A stretch of 64,000 bases of DNA, from assembly GCA_036267255.1 (NCBI GenBank), contig DATAWK010000003.1, positions 1 to 64,000 of the forward strand, given 5' to 3'. The notes under the pieces were generated by a model. The model searched no databases, was not told the DNA's origin, and saw only the letters and a list, made by a program, of their open reading frames with translations. The position numbers were made by a program, and so were the translations under genes. This DNA is from DATAWK01 sp036267255. GTDB lineage: Bacteria > Acidobacteriota > Terriglobia > Terriglobales > Acidobacteriaceae. Shown here piece after piece: positions 41,888 through 49,762 of this stretch (the stretch's first letter is position 1; the number at the start of each line of letters is the position of its first letter).

Positions 41888-43330
41888 TCACGGTACCAAC
41901 GAGGAGCCTCGGAAAGCAGCGATCATGTGCCCGGACCTACCTTTGAGGTTGAGCTGATCGGTTCGGCCTGCAAAATAGAGGCGATTTAGCTCCCTATCGT
42001 CCACATCCTCTATCGACTCAAAAGCGCCAAGCACGTCCCCGACTTCGTCGGGACCGAAAAAGAGACGAAATGGTTCGCCGATACTTTCGACACGGCTGGC
42101 AAGCTCGTCCCGGGCATCGATCTCTTCTGCTGGAAGCATGTCGCGCGGCACAGAGTAGTCAAAGATCACGCCACTCCCCTCTGGAAAGCCTGCGATGTAC
42201 TTGAGCGTCTCTCCGAAGGCATCAGCAGTCAGATACATCACCACTCCGAGCATCGCGAAAACCGTCGGTACATTGGTGTCCAGCCCTGCTTTCTCTAGCC
42301 GTTCGGAGAGCTTCTGCGTTTCAAAATCCACTGCCACAAAGTGAAGAGATTCTGGGACCGAAACTTCGCTCGCTTCAGCCAGCTCTTTCTTCCATGACTG
42401 CGTCGCAGGATGGTCAACCTCGTAGACCTCAAGCCCTGGGTGCGGATTCCTGAAGCCGAAGGTGTCGAGACCAGCTCCCAAAAGGACATACTGGCGAACA
42501 CCACCTTCCACCGCGCGTGCGAGATGATCTTCAGCGAACCGGCTACGAGCTACCAACCACGCTCGCATCATCCGGGACGAGTCCTCATACAAATCTTCTT
42601 TGGAGTCAGCCAAGACTTTCGCGTACCTGCTCCCCAGCAGCGGCACGGCAACGGGGTCATTCAACACCAACGGGCTTGCGTCATAGACCTGATGAGTCGC
42701 GCGTCGCAACGCCACGCCGAGTGCGGTACGCGACGCATGACCTCTGTGCAAACTACGCTTGTCGCGACTCTGGCGTCCTGGTAACTGCTTCAAGATGAGA
42801 TCAATCTGGCCCAGATGGTGAGACTCGTGTTCGCACACATGAAACCATTTGCAAAGGTTGTTGGTAGCTCCCCAAATCCATGAGGGGTCAATCGCCATGA
42901 GCCATTCGTCGTCTCGCTTGCTCAACTCCGACAGGGTATGTTCCCGTGCCTCAGATAGATGCGATTTGTAGTACTGCAGATCGAAGCCCTTGTAGCGGAC
43001 TCGCGCAGTCTGACCGAGGTTGATCGCCACACCCCACTTCTTGCGAGCTTCATAAGGAAAGCGGCCCCAAGGGACACCATCGAAGGTGTTCAAACCGTAG
43101 TAGACATCGGCGGCGGCGAGATGCATCAGCAGAGCACCAATCGAGTTCCCGTCCGGGTACGGCAGCCAATCGAGTTCTTCAACCGGCAGATTCTGCAAAC
43201 GTGAGAGAACCACCGCGCGCATCCAGTTGAGCTGCGACACAAGGTAACCAATCTGGGTACTGTATCCGTTGCGATGTCCAAAAACACAAAGAGGTTCTAC
43301 TATCGCGTCTTGCTCGGCAAAAATGCTCAT
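41888..43330 (-). CDS. DinB domain fused to TIGR00027-type methyltransferase
   Basis: A 480-residue two-domain protein. Residues 20-185 form a DinB/DUF664 bundle with LLMHLAAADVYYGLNTFDG and FHVCEHESHHLGQIDLILKQ. Residues 195-475 form a TIGR00027/Ppm1-like SAM methyltransferase: SRTALGVALRRATHQVYDAS, YVLLGAGLDTFGFRNPHPGL (SAM motif) and FAMLGVVMYLTADAFGETLK. The reading frame is continuous across the junction, near LPGRQSRDKRS. A genuine fusion or a frameshift-joined pair are both possible. Mycobacterial relatives of the methyltransferase act on lipids or small acids. No operon partner. Confidence 0.85.
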   Translation of the reverse strand: MSIFAEQDAIVEPLCVFGHRNGYSTQIGYLVSQLNWMRAVVLSRLQNLPVEELDWLPYPDGNSIGALLMHLAAADVYYGLNTFDGVPWGRFPYEARKKWGVAINLGQTARVRYKGFDLQYYKSHLSEAREHTLSELSKRDDEWLMAIDPSWIWGATNNLCKWFHVCEHESHHLGQIDLILKQLPGRQSRDKRSLHRGHASRTALGVALRRATHQVYDASPLVLNDPVAVPLLGSRYAKVLADSKEDLYEDSSRMMRAWLVARSRFAEDHLARAVEGGVRQYVLLGAGLDTFGFRNPHPGLEVYEVDHPATQSWKKELAEASEVSVPESLHFVAVDFETQKLSERLEKAGLDTNVPTVFAMLGVVMYLTADAFGETLKYIAGFPEGSGVIFDYSVPRDMLPAEEIDARDELASRVESIGEPFRLFFGPDEVGDVLGAFESIEDVDDRELNRLYFAGRTDQLNLKGRSGHMIAAFRGSSLVP

Positions 43331-43669
43331 GACTCATTGTCTCGCGCTGTCGCATCTTCTGGGCCTTGCATTGAGCCAGGCCACGCAAATTTTCTCTCCT
43401 GTGAAGTTGGCATTTCGGGAGCGACTCGTCCGGACGTTCTCAATTGATGACTTCAGGCCGAGTTGCTCATTGAGCCCGGAACAGGGAACCTGTGGCGTTC
43501 CGGGTGATTTATTGGCAATCCGGAAATTTCCCCGTTACCCGTTATTGCCCGCGCTTTTCTTCAATACAGACAAACACAAACTACTCGCCAGTCGTAGCCA
43601 GGCGAGAGGAACACGCTGATCTGCAGGTTGCGATGGGTGTGTATCCGGGAACGCATGCAGAGCGATTGC
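43331..43669. other. intergenic region with repeat R lead fragment
   Basis: 339 bases between the DinB-methyltransferase start and the PIN toxin stop. At 43449-43479 it carries TTCAGGCCGAGTTGCTCATT followed by GAGCCCGG, matching the leading block of repeat R at 9083 and 20281. This is the only copy seen outside 8-21 kb. No gene is visible. Confidence 0.5.
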
Positions 43670-44080
43670 TCAGCCATGACGCGCCCAGAATGCGGCTGGG
43701 GTCAGGATGGGGTAGGTGTCTGCGCGCGCCAGCAGGTCCTTACCTCCGGTAATCAGATACTGTGCTTTGGAGGCGCGAAAGGTCGCCAGTACCTGCCGGT
43801 CGGCGGAATCGCGCAGGTGCGCGTCGTGTTCGGCATCGGGCTCGATGATGTCGGCGAGGAAGATAAGGCTGTCCACCAGGTCGCGGATTTCGGCAGCGTC
43901 CAGCTGGATGCGCGCGAGGCGCGGCAGCACGCGGGCTGTCTCATCGAGAATGTAGCGCGACAATACAACATCGAGTCCACCCTGACGCCAGACGTTGACG
44001 ATGCGACCCGGAATGCTTGCCGGATAGGCCAATCCCGATACGAGAACATTGGTATCCAGCACCACACGCAAACCCGCCAT
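43670..44080 (-). CDS. PIN-domain toxin
   Basis: A 136-residue PIN-domain ribonuclease of the COG1569 type. LRVVLDTNVLVSGLAYPASI holds the first Asp, DETARVLPRLARIQL an acidic helix, and HLRDSADRQVLATF with KAQYLITGGKDLLA the remaining acidic residues. It follows a Phd/YefM-type antitoxin gene on the same strand, 115 bases upstream, so the two make a type II toxin-antitoxin module. Such toxins cleave RNA. It starts at ATG 44080. Confidence 0.88.
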   Translation of the reverse strand: MAGLRVVLDTNVLVSGLAYPASIPGRIVNVWRQGGLDVVLSRYILDETARVLPRLARIQLDAAEIRDLVDSLIFLADIIEPDAEHDAHLRDSADRQVLATFRASKAQYLITGGKDLLARADTYPILTPAAFWARHG

Positions 44081-44126
44081 TCGACCCGTTTTCCTGTTGC
44101 CAATAGATTGCCAGCAATCGTATCGT

Positions 44127-44152
44127 GCCTCCGTTCTTTAAGGAACGGAGGC
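44127..44152. promoter_or_regulatory. hairpin between antitoxin and PIN toxin
   Basis: GCCTCCGTTC and GAACGGAGGC form a perfect 10-bp stem with a TTTAAG loop in the 115-base gap between the antitoxin stop and the toxin start. It could attenuate read-through, lowering toxin relative to antitoxin, or mark an RNA-processing site. Confidence 0.5.
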
Positions 44153-44195
44153 GCACGCTACCTTTCGCTCCTATACACCTGCAGGAAACCTGGCA

Positions 44196-44465
44196 TTAGC
44201 GAGACCGTGCTTTGGACACCAGAGCATCGATCTCAGCCAGGCCCTTTTCTTCCGGCACTTCGGCATAGGCGGCTGCGATGCGTTCGCTGAGTTTGTCGAA
44301 GCGGTCGCGCATGCGGCGGATGCGGGCAAACAGTTCGGCATCCACGAGAGCCGCCACCGGTTTGCCGTCTTTATTGATGACAATGCTGTCGTTGCGGTAC
44401 TGCACCTGATTCAGCATTTCGCCAAGGTTCTGGCGAAAACTTACGGCGTTCACTTCGGTAATCAT
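44196..44465 (-). CDS. Phd/YefM family antitoxin
   Basis: An 89-residue antitoxin. The N-terminal DNA-binding part ITEVNAVSFRQNLGEMLNQV, QYRNDSIVINKDGKPVAALV is the Phd/YefM signature; the acidic/helical C terminus (RMRDRFDKLSERIAAAYAEV) would wrap the toxin. It starts at ATG 44465, next to an inverted-repeat operator at 44478-44504. It is the first gene of the module with the PIN toxin. Confidence 0.88.
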   Translation of the reverse strand: MITEVNAVSFRQNLGEMLNQVQYRNDSIVINKDGKPVAALVDAELFARIRRMRDRFDKLSERIAAAYAEVPEEKGLAEIDALVSKARSR

Positions 44466-44477
44466 CGCAACCTCAAG

Positions 44478-44504
44478 CCATAATGACCAACATGATCATT
44501 ATGG
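44478..44504. promoter_or_regulatory. autoregulatory operator of Phd/PIN module
   Basis: CCATAATGA and TCATTATGG form a perfect 9-bp inverted repeat with a 9-base spacer, starting 13 bases upstream of the antitoxin ATG. This matches the usual placement of Phd-type autoregulatory sites. Confidence 0.65.
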
Positions 44505-44603
44505 TCTAATTGTCGCATTCCTGCCGGTGCTGCGTCAATGCTCGGGCGAGAAGAAGCAATCCGCCAGACAGGCCCAGAGCCACAGACGGGCTGGAAGTGC
44601 TGT

Positions 44604-44632
44604 TTGACAACGTATAAGTAACTGCTTATATA
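44604..44632 (+). promoter_or_regulatory. promoter and operator of arsR gene
   Basis: TTGACA at 44604, a 17-base spacer, then TATATA at 44627. TATAAG and CTTATA (44613-44630) form an inverted repeat spanning the spacer and the -10 box. Transcription should start near 44639-44640, at the ATG of the gene itself. Confidence 0.75.
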
Positions 44633-44639
44633 TTGAAGT

Positions 44640-44963
44640 ATGCAAATGGAGCTGATGAAAGCGCTTGGCGATGGCACCCGGCTGGCTATCTTCGAGCGTC
44701 TTTGTAAGCGCGAGTACACGGTGAGCGAACTGACGTTGCACTTTGATGTTTCGCAGCCTGCTATCTCACAACACCTGGGTGTGCTGAAGCGTTGCGGGCT
44801 GGCCCGCGAACGCCGAGCCGGGCGATTTGCCCATTATCGCGGACGCCCGGAAGGGCTGCGGCCCATGATGCAGTGGCTCGATCACTACAGGCAGTTCTGG
44901 CCGGAGAAAATCAACGCGCTCAGCGCAATGCTAAAGGAGATGCCGGATGAAAAAGGGAAATGA
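44640..44963 (+). CDS. ArsR family transcriptional regulator
   Basis: A 107-residue winged-helix repressor: MELMKALGDGTRLAIFERLC opens it, and LTLHFDVSQPAISQHLGVLK is the recognition helix. It lacks a metal-binding Cys pair. It starts at ATG 44640 (or 44646). A near-consensus promoter places the transcription start at this ATG, so translation may be leaderless. It probably represses itself through the inverted repeat over the -10 box. Its end overlaps the SRPBCC gene by 17 bases. Confidence 0.9.
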   Translation: MQMELMKALGDGTRLAIFERLCKREYTVSELTLHFDVSQPAISQHLGVLKRCGLARERRAGRFAHYRGRPEGLRPMMQWLDHYRQFWPEKINALSAMLKEMPDEKGK

Positions 44964-45390
44964 ACAGATTGTTGTCGAGTATGCGCTCGCGGAGCCTCCC
45001 GCAAAGGTGTGGCGCGCACTGACCGAGCCGAAACTGCTGGCGGTGTGGCTGATGCAGAACGACATTGTGCCGATTGTCGGCCACAGGTTCAACTTTCGCG
45101 CGCAGCCGGTGGGCGACTGGAATGGCGTTGTGGACTGCGAGGTGCTGGAAGTTGTTCCGGAGCGCAAGCTGGTCTACACATGGAACGGCGGCTCGGACAA
45201 AAATCTGGAATTTGGACACAGGATTGAGACCACCGTTACCTGGACGCTGGAAGCGACGACAGAGAACGGCACGCGGCTGACGCTGGTACATCATGGATTC
45301 CATCCGGAAGATTTTGCCTTCAGGATGATGGGGCAGGGATGGAAGACAAAAGGCGCAGACATCGAACGGGCGCTAGCAACGATGGCATAG
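44947..45390 (+). CDS. SRPBCC (AHSA1) domain protein
   Basis: A 147-residue START-like protein: IVVEYALAEPPAKVWRALTE, PKLLAVWLMQNDIVPIVGHR, VVPERKLVYTWNGGSD and a C-terminal helix (FRMMGQGWKTKGADIERALA). It overlaps the ArsR gene by 17 bases and is co-translated with it. This is the second ArsR-SRPBCC pair of the window, not closely similar to the pair at 17.4 kb. A small hydrophobic ligand is expected from the fold. The ligand is unknown. Confidence 0.9.
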   Translation: MKKGNEQIVVEYALAEPPAKVWRALTEPKLLAVWLMQNDIVPIVGHRFNFRAQPVGDWNGVVDCEVLEVVPERKLVYTWNGGSDKNLEFGHRIETTVTWTLEATTENGTRLTLVHHGFHPEDFAFRMMGQGWKTKGADIERALATMA

Positions 45391-45396
45391 TCTGCA

Positions 45397-45438
45397 GACG
45401 GCGTGTCACAGGCCGGGTGTGTTGGAGGCGACGGTTGC
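45397..45438. repeat. imperfect direct repeat, copy A
   Basis: Matches 46159-46200 at 35 of 42 positions, including GTCACAGGCCGGG. It forms the 3' end and stop codon of the hypothetical gene at 45406, just as copy B forms the end of the glycosyltransferase-like gene. Confidence 0.7.
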
Positions 45439-46092
45439 AGGTTGCAGACTCACAAACCCAGTTCCTTGTTGTACCCAGTGTTTCTGGCTGATTGTCCCAA
45501 TAATATGGAAGACTGTGAAGCGTTCGAGGCGATCAGTTCCTCTGTACCTGATCGTCAAAAAGCCATCACTGCTCGTGGGCAATCCAATTGCATTGGTCTC
45601 GCCAGGACCCAAGGTGGAAGGGTCAAATCTGATCGATGGGTAAATCATATTTGTAGCGGCAATTTCAACTTCGTAAAATATTACCTCCACGTCGACAGCT
45701 ACCCCTGTACCAATATTTTTCAGCTCGAGCATAGGTAGACCGTTGCCAGGCTCTCCAAATACACGTCGTGCCACGATCAAGGGAGCCAAGCTTTGTTCAT
45801 ACTGGAGCGCGAGTAGTCTGCCTTGTTCTTTGGCCGCCGCTGCTGTCTCAATTGTTGCTTTGGTCTGTTCTTCCGCAGCCTTTATAAGGGCATAGGATGC
45901 CTTAGTTTGCTCTTCAGCGGCGGCGGCTTGTCTGTTGATAGCCTTCCACGTAATGCGAAGAACAATGATTGTCACGATGCCGACAACCACCGCCAGTACA
46001 GAACTGAGCGCCTGCACTGCCGTGCCATTTGTATATAACCAGTTCCAAAGATCAGGTAACAGATAAACAGAAAGTAACCCGCTAATTATCAT
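45406..46092 (-). CDS. membrane-anchored coiled-coil hypothetical protein
   Basis: A 228-residue protein with a membrane helix at about residues 27-48 (VQALSSVLAVVVGIVTIIVL), an Ala/Glu/Gln coiled coil containing imperfect AAEEQTKAS repeats (about 55-95), and a beta-rich C-terminal domain (LAPLIVARRVFGEPGNGLPM onward). I do not recognise a family. AT content is higher than in its neighbours. The final residues ATVASNTPGL mirror ATVPTNAPGL at the end of the adjacent gene, because both derive from a repeated segment. It looks like an inserted gene. Confidence 0.7.
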   Translation of the reverse strand: MIISGLLSVYLLPDLWNWLYTNGTAVQALSSVLAVVVGIVTIIVLRITWKAINRQAAAAEEQTKASYALIKAAEEQTKATIETAAAAKEQGRLLALQYEQSLAPLIVARRVFGEPGNGLPMLELKNIGTGVAVDVEVIFYEVEIAATNMIYPSIRFDPSTLGPGETNAIGLPTSSDGFLTIRYRGTDRLERFTVFHIIGTISQKHWVQQGTGFVSLQPATVASNTPGL

Positions 46093-46158
46093 GTTGCAGG
46101 TAGCCTATCACTGAGCATTAACAGGTAATGTAATCCGGATTCGATATTGGCTGCGGCG

Positions 46159-46200
46159 GACGGCGCGTCACAGGCCGGGCGCATTGGTGGGTACGGTTGC
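46159..46200. repeat. imperfect direct repeat, copy B
   Basis: Partner of 45397-45438. It encodes the last ten residues and stop of the 673-residue membrane protein and some bases beyond. The two copies bracket the hypothetical gene, giving a unit of about 760 bases. Confidence 0.7.
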
Positions 46201-48189
46201 GAGTCGCTTTTCCAGGATGGGTCGCCATTGCTTCTGCGATGTCGGCTCCATCTCCGGGATGCGGTTGCTCGCGACCTGATACGCAGCGCGGGCCGCGGCT
46301 GGATTTCCCAGGGCTGCGAAGGCGTCGCCGAGTGCGAGATTCGCGTCGAAGCCATCGGGAACCAGCGCGACGGCCTGCTGAGCTGCGCTGAGAGATGCCT
46401 GCGGATTTTTCCTGAGCAGATCGCGGGCCTGCCACTCGTACTGCATGGCTGCGGCATCGGGAAGATGAAAATCTCCATTGAAGACGGCGATGCCGTTGGC
46501 GATGACGGCGTCCGGCTTGCGCTCGAAGAGCATCTGATAGGGATTGCGCACTTTGCTGCCAAACTCAAACCCGTTCAGGTCGGCGAAGCTGATGAGAATG
46601 GGACCGTGCACGACGGGCGGCAGGAAAATGTCCATCTCGCCGATGGTGTCTGCGGTGGGCAGCAGCTTGCATGGGATGTCATAGTCGCTGGGCAAGAGAA
46701 ATGGCGCGGGGAAATAGGCGAACCAGCATTGCTGGACGTGGTGCGCGTCGAGCCAGGTTTTGGTCCACTTGAGCTGCTGGCCCCAGTCGGTTGCGGAATC
46801 GGAAAAATATAAATGCGTCTTTGTCCGGCCACCCCAGAGGACATTCGCATACGGCATGTAGTTGGGGAACATGCGTACGGATGCCGCCATGTGCCAGAGC
46901 AACAACGCGGCAATCGGATACGCCCATGCTTTTCTCTGGCGCAGAAGCCACCACGCGCCGCCGCCTGCCAGCGCAAAGACAAATGGAAAGACCGGGAGCA
47001 CGTGGCGTACGCCGATGTTGAGCGGCGCGGCCATGGCCACGGCGAGATAGAAGAGGGCAGGGAACGCGAGAAAGAAGACTTCTCGCGGGCGGTGCACTTT
47101 GCCGGTGGCGAAGGCATAGATGGCCAGCGCCAGCAGTCCCAGCACGCCGATGCTCCACTTCAACGAAAGCAAGGCGGGAAAGTAGAACCACTGTCCGTGC
47201 GCGTACAGCCTGCCGAAGATGTAGGCAGGCATGAAGCGTCCGACTCTTTGCACATCGGCGAGGCCGTAGAGATAACTTTCCGGCAGCAGATGATAGTGCG
47301 CGAAGAAGGAGATACAACTCTTCATCAATGGAGGCAGCGAAGACATCTCCACCGCCAGAGACGGCATGAGGACGCCGACCGGGTGCATGGCGTAATGGAA
47401 GCTATAGACTCCCCAGAGAACAAACAGGGCAACGGCCGCGATGGCTGCCATGCCGCGAAGCAGGCGCAGGGCATCGCGAGCGGGCCAGACGCGCGCTGCT
47501 TTCCATCGGCCGGCCAACTCTCCTGCGGCCAGCAGAACGAACATGGGGAGAAGCGCCGCCGCGGAATGCTTGGCGGTGAGAGCGAGGCCGACGGCGAGGC
47601 CGCACACGACGGCGCGCTGCCAGCGCATCGCTTTCGCAAAACGATAGAAGGTGTAGACGGCAGCGAAGAAGCCGCAGGCCGCGCCCATATCCGTGGTGAC
47701 GAAGGGCGCATTGGTCAGCACGGTGGGATCGAAGACAAACAACGTCATGGCGATGAGCCCGGCGGCGGTGCCAAACATCTCCTGCCCGGCGAAAAAAAGC
47801 AGCAGGGCCAGCACCAGCGCAAAGATGAGAACCGTCATGTGAATGCGAAAGAGCAGTGTGTCCGCGCTGTAATGACCGCCGTATTTCGGATCGTTGTGGA
47901 AGAGCAAATAGCGGCCGCCATAGTAGGATTCGGATTTGAAGAATCGGCCCTGGCGGGGAGCGATGTTGAGATCGAGGGGCAGCAGCGGCAGCGTTGCCAC
48001 CAATTTGACCAGCGGTGGATGCTCCGGGTTGAGGCTGTACTGGTCGTGCTTCCAGTTCATGTAACCGGCGTAGATATGATCGCCCTCATCCCAGCTGGGC
48101 GATTCCTGACGCGTCGAGAAGCCGACCTCCGCCATCATGATCAGCAGCAGGAGGCATACCGCTCCTGCGACCCAATGCTTTCGCTGCAT
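46168..48189 (-). CDS. GT39/ArnT-like membrane glycosyltransferase with TPR tail
   Basis: A 673-residue membrane protein with about eleven helices. The N-terminal periplasmic loop STRQESPSWDEGDHIYAGYM contains the acidic DE pair used by GT-C enzymes of the dolichyl-phosphate mannosyltransferase/ArnT group. A long C-terminal soluble region ends in TPR-like helices (ASLSAAQQAVALVPDGFDAN, LALGDAFAALGNPAAARAAY). It probably transfers a sugar from a polyprenyl phosphate to a periplasmic acceptor. Donor and acceptor are unknown. It is divergent from the MBL-rhodanese gene. It starts at ATG 48189. Confidence 0.85.
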   Translation of the reverse strand: MQRKHWVAGAVCLLLLIMMAEVGFSTRQESPSWDEGDHIYAGYMNWKHDQYSLNPEHPPLVKLVATLPLLPLDLNIAPRQGRFFKSESYYGGRYLLFHNDPKYGGHYSADTLLFRIHMTVLIFALVLALLLFFAGQEMFGTAAGLIAMTLFVFDPTVLTNAPFVTTDMGAACGFFAAVYTFYRFAKAMRWQRAVVCGLAVGLALTAKHSAAALLPMFVLLAAGELAGRWKAARVWPARDALRLLRGMAAIAAVALFVLWGVYSFHYAMHPVGVLMPSLAVEMSSLPPLMKSCISFFAHYHLLPESYLYGLADVQRVGRFMPAYIFGRLYAHGQWFYFPALLSLKWSIGVLGLLALAIYAFATGKVHRPREVFFLAFPALFYLAVAMAAPLNIGVRHVLPVFPFVFALAGGGAWWLLRQRKAWAYPIAALLLWHMAASVRMFPNYMPYANVLWGGRTKTHLYFSDSATDWGQQLKWTKTWLDAHHVQQCWFAYFPAPFLLPSDYDIPCKLLPTADTIGEMDIFLPPVVHGPILISFADLNGFEFGSKVRNPYQMLFERKPDAVIANGIAVFNGDFHLPDAAAMQYEWQARDLLRKNPQASLSAAQQAVALVPDGFDANLALGDAFAALGNPAAARAAYQVASNRIPEMEPTSQKQWRPILEKRLATVPTNAPGL

Positions 48190-48287
48190 GCACCTGCTCC
48201 TGTCTCGGACATGATATAGCGACAGGAGCGTCCTCGCGATAAAAGATGGCGGCGTGGCTATGCTGTTTGTGATCTAGAATTGGGGGC

Positions 48288-49685
48288 GTGTTCCTCAAAC
48301 AATATTATCTGGGCTGCCTGGCCCACGCGTCGTACCTGATTGCCGACGAAGCCAGTGGATACGCGATCGTGGTTGATCCGCAACGGGACATCCAGCAATA
48401 TCTGGCGGACGCGGAGGGGCTGGGAGTACAGATTCGTCATGTTTTTCTGACGCATTTTCATGCGGATTTTCTGGCCGGACATCTGGAGTTGCGGGACCGC
48501 TGCGGAGCGGTGATCCGGCTGGGGGCGCGAGCAAAGGCCGAGTATAAATTTGTACCGATGCAAGACGGCGATACGCTGAATTTTCCGGGGATGCGGTTGC
48601 AGATTCTGGAGACGCCGGGGCACACGATCGAGTCGATTTCCATTTTAATTTTCGATTTGCAGAAGGATGCGGACAAGCCGTACGCCGTGCTGACAGGAGA
48701 CACGCTGTTTATCGGAGACGTGGGACGACCGGACCTGCGCGCTTCGCTGGGCTGGACGGCTGAGGCGCTGAGTCATCATCTCTACGATTCGCTGCACGAG
48801 AAGCTGATGCCGTTGCCGGATGCAACGCTGGTGTATCCGGCGCATGGCGCGGGTTCCTTGTGCGGAAAGAATATTTCCTCCGATACGGTTTCCACGCTGG
48901 GCGAGCAGCGGCGCTTCAACTACGCGCTGCAAGCGATGACGAAAGAAGAATTCACACAGCTGGTAACGGTGGATCAGCCGGATGCTCCGGCGTATTTCAC
49001 GTATGACGCAATCCTGAATACGCGCGAGAGGGCGACACTGGATACGACGATGCAGCGGGTGCTGCAAACGGTGGAGCTGGAGGAAGTTCTCGCGATGGGC
49101 GCGCCGAGTGTGCAGATCCTGGATGTGCGCGATGCGGCGGAGTATGCGAAAGGGCACCTGGCGGGCAGCATCAATATTGGATTGGGCGGACAGTATGCCA
49201 CGTGGGCGGGGACGGTGCTGGACCCGGCGCGGCCGATTGTGATCATCGCTGAACCGGGACGCGAAGAAGAAGCGGCGTTGCGGCTGGGACGGATTGGATT
49301 CGATGACGTGAAGGGTTACTTGAAGGATGGGATGGAAGCGCTGGCAAAACGACAGGATCTGGTGTGGTCGACGGAACGGGTGAGCGTGTCGATGCTGGCG
49401 GAAGAGCTGGCCTCGGAACATCCGCCGCTGGTGATGGACGTTCGCGCGCCAGGGGAGTGGAACACGAAACATCTGAACGACAGCATCAACCTGCCGTTGG
49501 GACAATTGCAGGACCATATGGAAGAGGTTCCGCGCGATCGCAGGATTGCCGTGCACTGCGCGGGCGGCTATCGGTCGTCGATTGCGGTGAGCATTCTGAA
49601 CCAGCACGGCGTTACGAACGTGATCGAGCTGGCGGGTGGGCTGGCGGCGTGGGAAGCGGCGAAGCTGCCGATGGTGCGCGGCTAG
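48288..49685 (+). CDS. MBL-fold persulfide dioxygenase-like protein with two rhodanese domains
   Basis: A 465-residue protein. The MBL domain (about 1-240) has the persulfide dioxygenase form of the metal motif, THFHADFLAGH, with LETPGHTIESISI, GDTLFIGDVGRPDL and VYPAHGAGSLCG. Rhodanese domain 1 (about 260-350) lacks its Cys (IVIIAEPGREEEAA). Domain 2 (about 368-465) has VHCAGGYRSS with Cys424. This architecture is known in CstB/BlH-type sulfide detoxification. It starts at GTG 48288. Its last 23 bases lie in a 43-bp direct repeat. Confidence 0.92.
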   Translation: MFLKQYYLGCLAHASYLIADEASGYAIVVDPQRDIQQYLADAEGLGVQIRHVFLTHFHADFLAGHLELRDRCGAVIRLGARAKAEYKFVPMQDGDTLNFPGMRLQILETPGHTIESISILIFDLQKDADKPYAVLTGDTLFIGDVGRPDLRASLGWTAEALSHHLYDSLHEKLMPLPDATLVYPAHGAGSLCGKNISSDTVSTLGEQRRFNYALQAMTKEEFTQLVTVDQPDAPAYFTYDAILNTRERATLDTTMQRVLQTVELEEVLAMGAPSVQILDVRDAAEYAKGHLAGSINIGLGGQYATWAGTVLDPARPIVIIAEPGREEEAALRLGRIGFDDVKGYLKDGMEALAKRQDLVWSTERVSVSMLAEELASEHPPLVMDVRAPGEWNTKHLNDSINLPLGQLQDHMEEVPRDRRIAVHCAGGYRSSIAVSILNQHGVTNVIELAGGLAAWEAAKLPMVRG

Positions 49686-49705
49686 GACCGATAGCGACGC
49701 TGTGC
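49663..49705. repeat. 43-bp perfect direct repeat, left copy
   Basis: Identical over all 43 bases to 50438-50480. It contains the last codons and stop of the MBL-rhodanese gene (GGTGCGCGGCTAG). The opposite strand encodes the last codons of the DoxX-like gene (AQRRYRS). The two copies bracket higBA. Confidence 0.95.
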
Positions 49706-49719
49706 CCCTCGATCATACT

Positions 49720-49756
49720 AATAACGCTTTACGTTCATAACGCGGTTCGATATCAT
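49720..49756 (+). promoter_or_regulatory. promoter and possible operator of higBA
   Basis: TTTACG at 49728 and TATCAT at 49751 are 17 bases apart. AACG-CTTTA-CGTT (49723-49735) is a short palindrome over the -35, and TAACGC recurs 15 bases on. Transcription should start at about 49763, the higB ATG itself. Confidence 0.5.
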
Positions 49757-49762
49757 TGATCC

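Noticed and set aside
46813..48219. Long open frame antisense to the GT39-like gene
   Set aside because: Composition is His/Gln/Arg/Glu-rich and featureless; no ribosome binding site; the opposite strand encodes a clear membrane protein.
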